Assembly (NCBI RefSeq): GCF_005870035.1
Contig: NZ_SWJG01000003.1
Span: 586,731 to 650,730, forward strand
Reading direction: 5' to 3'
DNA length: 64,000 nt
Source: Spirosoma lacussanchae
GTDB lineage: Bacteria > Bacteroidota > Bacteroidia > Cytophagales > Spirosomataceae
The notes under the pieces were generated by a model, which saw only the letters and a program-made list of their open reading frames with translations, searched no databases and had not been told where the DNA came from. This document shows, in pieces, positions 8,558-15,225 of the stretch (within the stretch, counting starts at the first letter, position 1; each line of letters begins with the position of its first letter). Position numbers and translations under genes: made by a program.

Positions 8558-9421
8558 ATGAACGCCCGAACCCTATGGCTGCACCTGCGGGTACCTTTCT
8601 CGTTTTTTCTGCTGCCCATCTTCTGGTTCGCCGTCAGTCAGTCGCCCACCCTCCACCTGGGTCGTATCGTTGCCGTAGGCCTGGTCATTCATCTGCTGCT
8701 GTACCCGGCCAGCAACGCTTATAACAGCTATTTCGATAAAGATGAAGGGCCCATTGGCGGACTTGAATCGCCCCCGCCCGTTACCAGCAGCCTGTACTGG
8801 CTCTCATGGGTGCTCGACATCGTTGCGTTGATTCTGGGTGCTTTTGTCAACTGGGCCTTTGTCGTCTACCTGCTTGTCTACGGCTTTATCACCAAAGCAT
8901 ATAGCCACGACCGCATCCGGCTCAAAAAGTACCCGATCTTTAGCTGGTTACTCATCAGCGGGTTGCAGGGCGGGATTACCTATGTCATGACCTATGTGTC
9001 GATCAATAACCTGCCGCTGTCGGCGGTACTGGAACCCCGACTGTTGCTGGGCGGATTGCTGGGCGTTTTGAATCTGATGGCGCTGTATCCAGTTACGCAG
9101 GTCTACCAGCATAGCGAAGACGCTCGTCGGGGCGACCGGACGCTCAGCCTGCTGCTCGGCGTTCGGGGCACCTTTATCTGCGCCGTGGTGATGTATGGTC
9201 TGTCGTTACTAGCCTTTTATGTCTATTTTCAGGGTAGCTACTACTTTTGGCTCTACCTGGTGTTTCTGTTGCCCGCCGTACTGTACTTCCTGCGCTGGTT
9301 CTGGCGGGTGTGGCATAACCCCGGCCTAGCCGATTACCGCCACACGATGCGTATGATGTGGACATCGGGCGTGTGTCTGAACAGTTTTTTTATTCTTCTG
9401 ATCGCCCTAACCCATTCGTAA
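8558..9421 (+). CDS. UbiA-family prenyltransferase
   Basis: The protein has 287 residues and about eight membrane segments. The first Asp-rich motif is NAYNSYFDKDEG (residues about 53-64) and the second is the EDARRGDRT segment (about 186-197). Both bind the Mg-diphosphate of a prenyl donor in UbiA enzymes. It would attach an isoprenoid chain to an aromatic or quinone-like acceptor inside the membrane. The divergent partner is a type III polyketide synthase, a natural source of such an acceptor. Homologues also include menaquinone and heme-O enzymes, but neither pathway has other genes here. Confidence 0.85.
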   Translation: MNARTLWLHLRVPFSFFLLPIFWFAVSQSPTLHLGRIVAVGLVIHLLLYPASNAYNSYFDKDEGPIGGLESPPPVTSSLYWLSWVLDIVALILGAFVNWAFVVYLLVYGFITKAYSHDRIRLKKYPIFSWLLISGLQGGITYVMTYVSINNLPLSAVLEPRLLLGGLLGVLNLMALYPVTQVYQHSEDARRGDRTLSLLLGVRGTFICAVVMYGLSLLAFYVYFQGSYYFWLYLVFLLPAVLYFLRWFWRVWHNPGLADYRHTMRMMWTSGVCLNSFFILLIALTHS

Positions 9422-9477
9422 TCAGTTTTTCGTCCCGATCGACGTGAAGTAAATGTAAATTTTTTTGGGTCTAAGGC

Positions 9478-9507
9478 TTGACAAGCGTCGAAATAGCGCT
9501 AATTTTG
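9478..9507 (+). promoter_or_regulatory. Promoter of the tRNA-Gly / tRNA-Leu locus
   Basis: TTGACA at 9478-9483 and TAATTTTG at 9500-9507 fit the Bacteroidota consensus, with 19 bases between TTG and TA. The predicted start is near 9511, about 40 bases before the mature tRNA-Gly. No second promoter of this kind is visible before tRNA-Leu. Confidence 0.7.
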
Positions 9508-9552
9508 CATCCACAATTCGCCGACATACTGGGGGTTGCAAAATTATAATAC

Positions 9553-9628
9553 GCGAAAGTAGCTCAGCTGGTAGAGCGCGACCTTGCCAAGGTCGAGGTC
9601 GCGGGTTCGAACCCCGTCTTTCGCTCCA
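9553..9628 (+). tRNA. tRNA-Gly (anticodon GCC)
   Basis: A complete cloverleaf can be drawn. The acceptor stem pairs GCGAAAG with CTTTCGC, the D arm is GCTCAGCTGGTAGAGC, the anticodon stem-loop is CGACCTTGCCAAGGTCG with GCC at the centre, and the T arm is GCGGGTTCGAACCCCGT. Discriminator U and an encoded CCA follow. A hairpin with a T-run lies directly after it. Confidence 0.97.
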
Positions 9629-9630
9629 CG

Positions 9631-9661
9631 AAAAAGGCACCGACCAACGGTGCTTTTTTTC
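9631..9661 (+). terminator. Terminator-like hairpin between tRNA-Gly and tRNA-Leu
   Basis: GCACCG and CGGTGC pair around ACCAA and are followed by seven T residues. The tRNA-Leu gene starts six bases later and has no visible promoter of its own, so it should depend on read-through of this site or on a promoter I do not recognise. Confidence 0.7.
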
Positions 9662-9734
9662 GTAAATGCCGGGATGGTGGAATTGGTAGACACGCCGGAC
9701 TTAGTTCTTTGATATTTTTCGTTTTATTGTCGTA

Positions 9735-9757
9735 ATTAAGAGTGAAATACTCTTAAT
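9735..9757 (+). promoter_or_regulatory. Hairpin just upstream of the intron ORF
   Basis: ATTAAGAGT and ACTCTTAAT form a perfect 9-bp stem around GAAAT, ending three bases before the ATG of the first intron reading frame. It could hide the initiation region in the precursor RNA, as stem-loops do for some phage homing endonucleases; that role is inferred. Confidence 0.45.
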
Positions 9758-9760
9758 CGC

Positions 9761-9964
9761 ATGGCTCGTTATGTCTTTGATTCTTCTTTCGAGAAGAGGA
9801 TAATCGATGTTTGCTCTGAATCTGGAAGTATGGCTAAAGCAGCCATAGCGCTTGGTATGAATTACAAAACACTTTGTTTTCATGCAAAGCGTCTTAATTG
9901 TTTTAAGGCTAACCAGTCAGGAATAGGTTTGCGAAAAAGCCACCAAAGGATTCAATTCCAATGA
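9761..9964 (+). pseudogene. HNH homing endonuclease, N-terminal (HTH) fragment
   Basis: The 67-residue product resembles the DNA-binding front of phage and intron HNH endonucleases: SGSMAKAAIALGMNYKTLCFHAKRL is helix-turn-helix-like and NQSGIGLRKSHQ matches the linker seen in one-piece homologues. It stops with a TGA that overlaps the ATG of the HNH frame (ATGA at 9961-9964). In intact relatives the two parts form one protein, so this gene is split either by a frameshift or into two coupled cistrons. The region is AT-rich compared with the surrounding genes, which fits a mobile element. Confidence 0.65.
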
Positions 9965-10281
9965 GTGCTATTTTTAGTGGGTCTCACTTAACCTACCAGT
10001 CTCATAAAATAAAAAAGAGACTTTTAAGAGAGGGGTATAAGAAGCATCGTTGTGAATCATGTGGTTTATCAGAATGGAAGGCAGCTCCTATTCCTTTGGA
10101 ATTACATCATAGAAATGGAGTAAAAACAGATAACTCGCTGAATAATATCGAGTTGTTGTGTCCTAATTGCCATGCTCTCACCGACAATTATCGAGCGAAG
10201 AACATCAAAAAGTTGAGTGCGCGGTTGGAAACGACCGATGTAGAACCGCTTAAATTCGGGGAAACCTTATCAGGTAATTGA
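9961..10281 (+). CDS. HNH endonuclease domain of the intron
   Basis: The 106-residue product begins with the linker YQSHKIKKRLLREGYKKHRC. It carries a complete HNH/zinc module: CESCG (first Cys pair), LELHHRNG (the HH catalytic core), NNIELLCPNCHALTDNY (Asn, second Cys pair and His). Such enzymes cut intron-less alleles to promote intron homing. The reading frame is offset from the upstream HTH fragment, so the intact enzyme needs a frameshift, or this part acts alone. Codons from about 10211 onward also encode intron structure (P1 3' strand, P2 and the start of the core). Activity is uncertain because the DNA-binding part is separated. Confidence 0.75.
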   Translation: MSAIFSGSHLTYQSHKIKKRLLREGYKKHRCESCGLSEWKAAPIPLELHHRNGVKTDNSLNNIELLCPNCHALTDNYRAKNIKKLSARLETTDVEPLKFGETLSGN

Positions 10282-10491
10282 TTGGCAATCCCGAGCCAAG
10301 CCCGCCCGCGAAAGCTGGTGAGGAAGGTGTAGAGACTTAATAGGCGGCACCTACGTTTTGCTTCTGGCAAGATAGGGTGAAGAGAAAGTCCAGACCACAA
10401 ATCGTTGCAAATGGCAACGAGCAGCGAAAGCTGTAGCTGGTACGAAAATCCTGTGGGCCACAAGCCCGTGCGGGTTCGACTCCCGCTCCTG

Positions 10492-10555
10492 GTACCTCCC
10501 GAAAGGGTAAGAAACACAAAAGCCGCCGACATCAGCGGCTTTTGTGTTTATATAG
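10492..10555. repeat. Direct repeat copy 1 (att-like, at tRNA-Leu 3' end)
   Basis: This copy starts with GTACC, the last bases of tRNA-Leu exon 2, and includes the CCTCCCGAAAGGG hairpin and an AGCCGC...GCGGCT terminator stem with TTTTGTG. It matches 11970-12034 along its whole length: the first 23 bases and the last 17 or so are identical, with changes confined to the hairpin arm between them. Confidence 0.8.
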
Positions 10556-10576
10556 GTGTACCGACACAGGGTCGCT

Positions 10577-10584
10577 TACTTTTG
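10577..10584 (+). promoter_or_regulatory. -7 element upstream of the Abi leader RNA
   Basis: TACTTTTG matches TAnnTTTG exactly; no clear TTG is present at the expected upstream distance. A second match, TATATTTG, lies at 10831-10838. Either could drive the structured leader before the Abi gene. Confidence 0.4.
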
Positions 10585-10645
10585 TACCTTGCTTTATTTT
10601 GAGCTGTCGCGACTCACTATATACACGCATTATATGAAGGTCAGG

Positions 10646-10736
10646 AGTTGGGCAAAAAAGCCTTCAGCTTTCTTAGAGAAAAACACCGATTTAAATGAAT
10701 TGGCGAAGACTGTGTCAGCTTCGCCAACGCCCAACT
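10646..10736 (+). ncRNA. Candidate structured RNA upstream of the Abi gene
   Basis: An outer 8-bp stem (AGTTGGGC 10646-10653 with GCCCAACT 10729-10736) closes a region holding a hairpin AAAGC/GCTTT and a 9-bp hairpin TTGGCGAAG/CTTCGCCAA (10700-10708 with 10719-10727). There is no convincing reading frame on either strand. A TAnnTTTG element lies about 65 bases upstream. Abi_2 (AbiF-type) genes have been reported to pair with an upstream noncoding RNA, so this is a natural candidate. The exact ends are unknown. Confidence 0.5.
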
Positions 10737-10856
10737 GAAGTTTGAGGCTAATGATATTTCGTTTGGGGCTCTGTAGTACTATCCATTGAGGCCATTGAAT
10801 AAAACAGATATAGTCTTTCGCCAATGGTGATATATTTGTTAAGTTTGTACCAACAT

Positions 10857-10910
10857 GCTCACCCCGCTTCCCGTTAGAACAGCGCGCTTAGGGTGAGCTT
10901 TCTATTTTTA
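10857..10910 (+). terminator. Hairpin directly before the Abi start codon
   Basis: GCTCACCC (10857-10864) and GGGTGAGC (10891-10898) form an 8-bp stem over a 26-base loop. TTTCTATTTTT follows, and the Abi ATG is at 10915. It may terminate the upstream RNA, act as an attenuator, or be part of the guide-like RNA itself. Confidence 0.5.
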
Positions 10911-10914
10911 GGGC

Positions 10915-11811
10915 ATGAGTAAAGTCCCTTATCGCAAGTCTGCTCTCACTTATCAGGATCAACTTAATCAACTTAAGGCAAGAGGTTTAATCGTTCAGGA
11001 CGACGTTAGAGCCCTTCATTTGTTAGCTCAGGTTAGCTATTACCGACTGAGCGGCTATTGGTATCCTCTTTTGGGTGATAAGCAAATACACCAATTCAAG
11101 CCGGGGTCTACTGTTGAAACAGGTTTTCGGTTGTATTGCTTTGACCGGGAGCTACGAAAACTAATGCTGGCCGAGTTGGAAAAAATAGAAGTGGCTATAC
11201 GAGCACACATGATCTATGTGCTTTCGCATCGTTTTGGTCCATTTTGGTTTACAGATACAACTTTGTTTACAGATGCGGCCAGCCACACAAAAACCATTAG
11301 TAGTCTGAGAGCCGAATATAGTCGTAGCGATGAACAATTTATAAAAGCGTTCCGGCAAAAATATAATGATCCGTTACCGCCAAGCTGGATGATGTTGGAA
11401 GTTGCTTCATTCGGTTCGCTATCTATGTTATACAAGAATTTGAACACAACTATAGAGAAGAGACAAATCGCAAGCTATTTTGGGCTTGACGATGGTACGT
11501 TTGGGTCTTGGCTTCATTGTATAGTTTATTTACGGAACGTATGTGCCCATCATGGTAGGCTGTGGAATCGGGTAATGAGTATCCAGCCCCGTATTCCGAA
11601 AAGCCCACGTAAGCCTTGGCTAGCTAACAAGTTGGTCATTAATAATCGGACGTATTTTGCCTTATCTATGATTCTTTTCTTGTTGTCAACGGTTAATCCC
11701 AATCATCGTTTTTTGCAGAAACTGGCTGCTCTATTTCACAACTACCCAGAGGTGGATAAAAATGCAATGGGTTTTGAATCTGGTTGGGAGAATGAACCGC
11801 TTTGGCAGTAA
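10915..11811 (+). CDS. Abi_2 (AbiD/AbiF) family abortive-infection HEPN protein
   Basis: The 298-residue protein has the family landmarks: SYYRLSGYWYP (about 40-50), FDRELRKLMLAELEKIEVAIR (about 75-95), and the HEPN RNase motif LRNVCAHHGRLWNR (about 207-220) of form RNxxxHH. Proteins of this family are phage-defence toxins thought to act on RNA after infection. The gene stands alone, follows a structured leader with no protein antitoxin, and lies between two direct repeats at a tRNA-Leu 3' end. Base composition is more AT-rich than the housekeeping genes. Signal, target and immunity mechanism are not visible in the protein. Confidence 0.88.
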   Translation: MSKVPYRKSALTYQDQLNQLKARGLIVQDDVRALHLLAQVSYYRLSGYWYPLLGDKQIHQFKPGSTVETGFRLYCFDRELRKLMLAELEKIEVAIRAHMIYVLSHRFGPFWFTDTTLFTDAASHTKTISSLRAEYSRSDEQFIKAFRQKYNDPLPPSWMMLEVASFGSLSMLYKNLNTTIEKRQIASYFGLDDGTFGSWLHCIVYLRNVCAHHGRLWNRVMSIQPRIPKSPRKPWLANKLVINNRTYFALSMILFLLSTVNPNHRFLQKLAALFHNYPEVDKNAMGFESGWENEPLWQ

Positions 11812-12157
11812 GCAGGGTTACGGTGAAATAAAGATGCAAAATGAAGGCGCGAAACTTTTCAGGAACTACACTCAGACAATAATGTAGGGAAGTTAAATTC
11901 ACGAAACCTTTATTTTGTATAGATAGTTGATTGTCAATACGATATGGGGGTGTTCTGGACCCAGCCCCCGTACCTCCCGAAAGGGTAAGAAATAAACAGA
12001 GCCGCTGATGTCAGCGGCTTTTGTGTTTATATAGCCCGGCCTTGCCGGGACGCAAGTAGATGCGCCGGAACCCTACTTTATCTATGGCTATCCCCCAATC
12101 GGCAGATAGATCGATCTCTGTTAGAAGATTCGGAAAACGGGATGCGCCACGGATCGC
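11812..12157. other. Intergenic region holding repeat copy 2
   Basis: No reading frame of note. It contains the second att-like repeat and, just before it, a GC-rich hairpin GGGGGTG...CAGCCCCC (11947-11969) that could be a worn tRNA T-arm. After the repeat, CCCGGC-CTT-GCCGGG (12034-12048) is a small hairpin in the leader of the glycosidase gene. Confidence 0.6.
11970..12034. repeat. Direct repeat copy 2 (att-like)
   Basis: Near-copy of 10492-10555, sharing GTACCTCCCGAAAGGGTAAG at the left and TTTTGTGTTTATATAG at the right. Its internal stem is perfect (AGCCGCTGA with TCAGCGGCT), whereas copy 1 has differences in that arm. Together the repeats enclose only the Abi gene and its leader RNA. Confidence 0.8.
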
Positions 12158-14317
12158 ATGCTATTGATATCAAAACCATACGGGCGGGCTTTGCTCGGAT
12201 CAGGGGTGCTGCTCGTGCTACTAAACATCGGTAAGGGCGAGGCTCAGCCGATAGACCGGCGGGCAGTGGTCGATCGGCATCGGGTGACAATCACCCAACC
12301 CGACACCCTCGGGTCGCTAACGGTGGGCAACGGTCGGTTCGGATTTACGGTAGATGCTACTGGCCTGCAATCGTTTCCCGAGCAGTATGCCCGTGGTATT
12401 CCGCTGGGCACTCAGTCCGAATGGGGGTGGCACCGCTTTCCTAACCCCGCCAGATATCAGTTTGCCGAGACGCTGCAATCGGTCGATGTCAACGGCACGC
12501 CACGTCCATATGCTGTGCAGTGGCGGCAGGCGGGGCGCCATCAGCAGGCCGCCGACTACTTCCGGCAGAATCCGCACCGGCTTCAGTTGGGTAATCTGGG
12601 CTTCGTTATTCTGAAAAAAGACGGACAAGTGGTTCAACTGACTGACCTGAAAGATGTTCGGCAACAACTAGATCTGTGGACAGGTACCATCAACAGTACG
12701 TTTACCATTGAAGACACTCCCGTCAGCGTGACCACTTGCGCCCATGCCGGGCAGGATATCGTAGCCGTGCGGGTTGTATCGGACCTGCTTCGGCAGCGAC
12801 GGATCTCGCTCCGGCTTCGGTTTCCGTACCCGACCAATGCATTCACTGACGTAGGGACTCACTACGCCAGCGCATCGGCGCATCAGACCCGGCTGGAGCG
12901 CCTGGGGCCTGCGTCGGTACGGTTTCATCGTCAGCTTGATCAGGATAGTTATTTTGTGACGGCCCGGTTGAGCCAGCCTGCGCCAGTGCGGGCGGCTGCT
13001 GACCATGATTTCAGGATAGAGCTTTCAGGAGCGTCGGCTTTTGAAGCCGTGGTGCAGTTTTCGGCGCAGTCGTCACCTGGTCGATTACCCACGTTTGCCG
13101 ATGTACAAGCCAGCAGCCGACTGGGCTGGGAGCGGTTCTGGCGGTCGGGTGGTGCCATTGATCTGGCGGGCAGCACCGACCCGCGAGCTGCCGAACTCGA
13201 ACGGCGCGTTGTGCTGTCGCAGTACCTGACCCGCGTACAATGCGCCGGCGACTCGCCCCCGCAGGAAACGGGTCTGACCTATAACAGCTGGTACGGTAGG
13301 CCCCACATGGAAATGTACTGGTGGCATTCGGCCCATTTCGCCCTGTGGGGCCGCACCGATCTGCTTGCCCAAAGTATGGGCTGGTACAAGCGGGCGCTGG
13401 CTGGGGCCCGGGAGATAGCTCGTCGGCAGGGGTACCGGGGCGTTCGCTGGCAAAAGATGACTGACCCGGACGGGGGCGAAACGGCGTCATCGGTAGGGTC
13501 TTTCCTGATCTGGCAACAGCCACATCCGATCTACCTGGCCGAACTGATTTACCGAAACCAGCCATCAAAAGCCGTTCTGGAGAAATACCGGGCCGTGATT
13601 TTTGCAACCGCCGACTTCATGGCTTCGTTCGCGAGCCTGAACCCTAAAACGGGTCGTTATGATCTTGGGAAGGGTATTATTCCGGCGCAGGAATGTTTCG
13701 ACCCGGCCCAAACGGTTAACTCGCCCTACGAACTGGCCTACTGGAGATGGGGCCTGCAGGCAGCCCAGCGCTGGCGTACCCGGCTCAACCTGCTGCCCAA
13801 TTCGGACTGGCAGCGGGTCATTGACGGGCTGGCTCCCTTAACACAGCAGGACGGCGTATACCAGGCTGCCGAGAACGTGGCGGATTCTTACTCGCCCGAC
13901 AGCCGCTATACCATCGACCATCCGGCTGTGCTGGCTGCGCTGAGTACCCTGCCCGCCAACGGCCTGGTCGACCGGGCAGTGATGCAGCGTACCTACGATA
14001 CCGTTGAGCGGGTCTGGCACTGGGATCATACCTGGGGCTGGGATTTTCCGATGGTGGCCATGACAGCTACCCGGCTGGGGCAGCCCGACCGCTCACTGGA
14101 CGCCCTGTTTAAAGACGTAACGAAAAACACATATCTGGTCAACGGCCATAACTATCAGGACAAACGACTTACGCTCTATCTGCCCGGCAACGGTGGTTTG
14201 CTGGCGGCCGTAGCGCTGATGTGTGCTGGCTACGATGGCAACACCATCCCTGCACCGGGATTTCCCAAAAACGGCCGCTGGACAGTGAAGTGGGAAGGGC
14301 TTAAACCCATGCCCTGA
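12158..14317 (+). CDS. Secreted six-hairpin glycosidase-like protein
   Basis: This 719-residue protein starts with an export signal (about residues 1-29, ending in GKGEAQ). The segment LGSLTVGNGRFGFTVDATGLQSF resembles the N-terminal beta domain of GH65/GH95-type (alpha/alpha)6-barrel enzymes. The Trp-rich WYGRPHMEMYWWHSAHFALWG and the later HPIYLAELIYR and WHWDHTWGWDFPM segments look like barrel-lining motifs. It probably works on a carbohydrate in the periplasm or outside. I cannot name the substrate or assign a GH family with confidence. It has no SusCD partner beside it, and a convergent Hsp20 gene follows. Confidence 0.7.
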   Translation: MLLISKPYGRALLGSGVLLVLLNIGKGEAQPIDRRAVVDRHRVTITQPDTLGSLTVGNGRFGFTVDATGLQSFPEQYARGIPLGTQSEWGWHRFPNPARYQFAETLQSVDVNGTPRPYAVQWRQAGRHQQAADYFRQNPHRLQLGNLGFVILKKDGQVVQLTDLKDVRQQLDLWTGTINSTFTIEDTPVSVTTCAHAGQDIVAVRVVSDLLRQRRISLRLRFPYPTNAFTDVGTHYASASAHQTRLERLGPASVRFHRQLDQDSYFVTARLSQPAPVRAAADHDFRIELSGASAFEAVVQFSAQSSPGRLPTFADVQASSRLGWERFWRSGGAIDLAGSTDPRAAELERRVVLSQYLTRVQCAGDSPPQETGLTYNSWYGRPHMEMYWWHSAHFALWGRTDLLAQSMGWYKRALAGAREIARRQGYRGVRWQKMTDPDGGETASSVGSFLIWQQPHPIYLAELIYRNQPSKAVLEKYRAVIFATADFMASFASLNPKTGRYDLGKGIIPAQECFDPAQTVNSPYELAYWRWGLQAAQRWRTRLNLLPNSDWQRVIDGLAPLTQQDGVYQAAENVADSYSPDSRYTIDHPAVLAALSTLPANGLVDRAVMQRTYDTVERVWHWDHTWGWDFPMVAMTATRLGQPDRSLDALFKDVTKNTYLVNGHNYQDKRLTLYLPGNGGLLAAVALMCAGYDGNTIPAPGFPKNGRWTVKWEGLKPMP

Positions 14318-14431
14318 CACCTGCCAGTGCCCTGATACCTGCCAGGCTTTCTCTTTGGAATAGCATCTGGGCCAGGCGAACAGGCAGGCCGACTCGACTA
14401 CCTTAGGGGGCGATACTGAAAACAAGAGCAT

Positions 14432-14460
14432 AAAAAAAGGTCGCTTTCGTAAAAGCGACC
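14432..14460 (-). terminator. Terminator between the glycosidase and Hsp20 genes
   Basis: GGTCGCTT and AAGCGACC pair around a short loop. Read on the minus strand the stem is followed by seven T residues, so it mainly ends the Hsp20 transcript; in the plus direction the T-run is missing. Confidence 0.8.
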
Positions 14461-14515
14461 AGGGTACGCATCTATAGGCTACAGGACGCAAACAGGTCCC
14501 GGATGGATTGATTCA

Positions 14516-14923
14516 CTAGAAAAGATCTTTGATGTCGATCCGGCTATGGAGGTGCTCTTCGTCTTTGAAGGGCAGCATAATCAGTACCTGACCATGTTCG
14601 TGAATGGCTTCGATCTGGTCGGCGTCAACGAAAGACGGGATGTCCAGCACCCGCAGAAACATGGGTACTGCCAGCCGCTGCGAGCCGCCTTCTTCATCCT
14701 GCGTAACCGAGGTATTGACCAGCAGGGTATACAGCACGAGTTTACTGCCTTCGACCAGCACGTTGAACGCATTGGCGCGCACACCGGGAGCTGATAACGT
14801 AATCACCAGCCGTTCGTCTTCGCGCTCAACCTGCATCGTTGTCTGACTCGAACCGCCATATAAGGTATTAAGCAAATCAATCTGTCCGCCCGTACCCTGA
14901 AACACATTTTCTATCGCTTTCAT
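14516..14923 (-). CDS. Hsp20/alpha-crystallin family small heat-shock protein
   Basis: The 135-residue protein has the alpha-crystallin beta-sandwich pattern: TTMQVEREDERLVITLSAPGV, FNVLVEGSKLVLYT, and FLRVLDIPSFVDADQIEAIHEHGQVLIMLPF. Small heat-shock proteins hold unfolding proteins in a refoldable state without ATP. The N-terminal arm is short. The usual C-terminal I-x-I anchor could be the IDI near the end, which is weak. It stands alone between a convergent glycosidase gene and the divergent hemC. A heat-shock operator was not found. Confidence 0.82.
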   Translation of the reverse strand: MKAIENVFQGTGGQIDLLNTLYGGSSQTTMQVEREDERLVITLSAPGVRANAFNVLVEGSKLVLYTLLVNTSVTQDEEGGSQRLAVPMFLRVLDIPSFVDADQIEAIHEHGQVLIMLPFKDEEHLHSRIDIKDLF

Positions 14924-15225
14924 AGGTGTTGCTGTTTACTGTTCAGATACTATCTGATAAACAAACCCCGTGCCTAAGCGGTTTGAGCCCGCCAAAGCCG
15001 ACAGGCTGTCAGGGATTTGGCCACGTTTTGGCCCATTATATGCCTTTTTGACGCGATCAACACGTGTTTTGCCAAATAAGGCAGTTACGGATTGTGAACG
15101 AATGGTGTATAAGGATTGTCGCGGTTTGTGGGGATTTTGTGGTTCACATTCCACACAGCGTCAGCACGGAAGCCGCAGGAGTAAGCCTGTTTTTCGGCTT
15201 GTAATGACGTATCTTTGTCGGCATT
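14924..15225. other. Divergent intergenic region between hsp20 and hemC
   Basis: No gene is visible. A hairpin AAGCCTG-TTTTT-CGGCTT (about 15183-15200) lies before the hemC promoter. TATCTTTG at 15210-15217 is an exact TAnnTTTG -7 element, only eight bases before the hemC ATG, so the hemC leader should be only a few bases. Confidence 0.6.

Larger units (their letters stand above)
9703..10444 (+). ncRNA. Group I (IC3-like) self-splicing intron in tRNA-Leu
   Basis: The core follows the order of cyanobacterial tRNA-Leu introns. AAATTCGGGGAAACC is at 10252-10266, GGCAATCCCGAGCCAAGCC at 10284-10302, GGAAGGTG then AGAGACTT at 10322-10338 (P7 5' strand), and AGAGAAAGTCC at 10381-10391 (P7 3' strand). 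Later come a 7-bp P9-type hairpin (10402-10420) and CAGC-GAAA-GCTG (10422-10433). The 5' exon ends in U34 and the intron ends in G. A P1 helix forms between ACTT|AGTT (9699-9706) and AGTTGAGT (10211-10218) with the required U-G pair at the cut. The two HNH reading frames therefore lie in the P1 loop, and the second frame runs into the core. Confidence 0.85.
9668..10496 (+). tRNA. tRNA-Leu (UAA) interrupted by a group I intron
   Basis: Exon 1 is 9668-9702 and exon 2 is 10445-10496. Exon 1 gives acceptor GCCGGGA, a leucine-type D arm and anticodon arm CCGGA-CTT. Exon 2 begins AAAATCC, so joining creates the seven-base loop CUUAAAA with anticodon UAA. A long variable arm (GGGC/GCCC) and T arm GCGGG-TTCGACT-CCCGC follow. 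The acceptor 3' strand TCCTGGT gives G1-U72, also seen in E. coli tRNA-Leu, and a G4-U69 wobble. CCA is not fully encoded. One oddity is a C28-U42 mismatch in the anticodon stem, which may mean exon exchange or partial decay. Confidence 0.85.

Noticed and set aside
10240..10496. RNase P RNA or tmRNA in the structured region before the tRNA 3' half
   Set aside because: The block order (P3-P4-like, P7, P8, P9) and the tRNA-Leu half on the other side fit a group I intron; RNase P and tmRNA landmarks are missing.
9422..10532. Minus-strand reading frames over the tRNAs and intron
   Set aside because: They overlap strong RNA genes, carry no domain signal and owe their length to the structured sequence.
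11945..11972. 5' end of a tmRNA (GGGGGTGTTCTGGAC)
   Set aside because: Only the first dozen bases look alike; no tag reading frame, pseudoknots or 3' tRNA-like half follow.
14311..14346. Short tandem repeat CCTGA-ACCTGCCAG (two copies)
   Set aside because: Only two units in a gene end; too small to call a repeat array or CRISPR.
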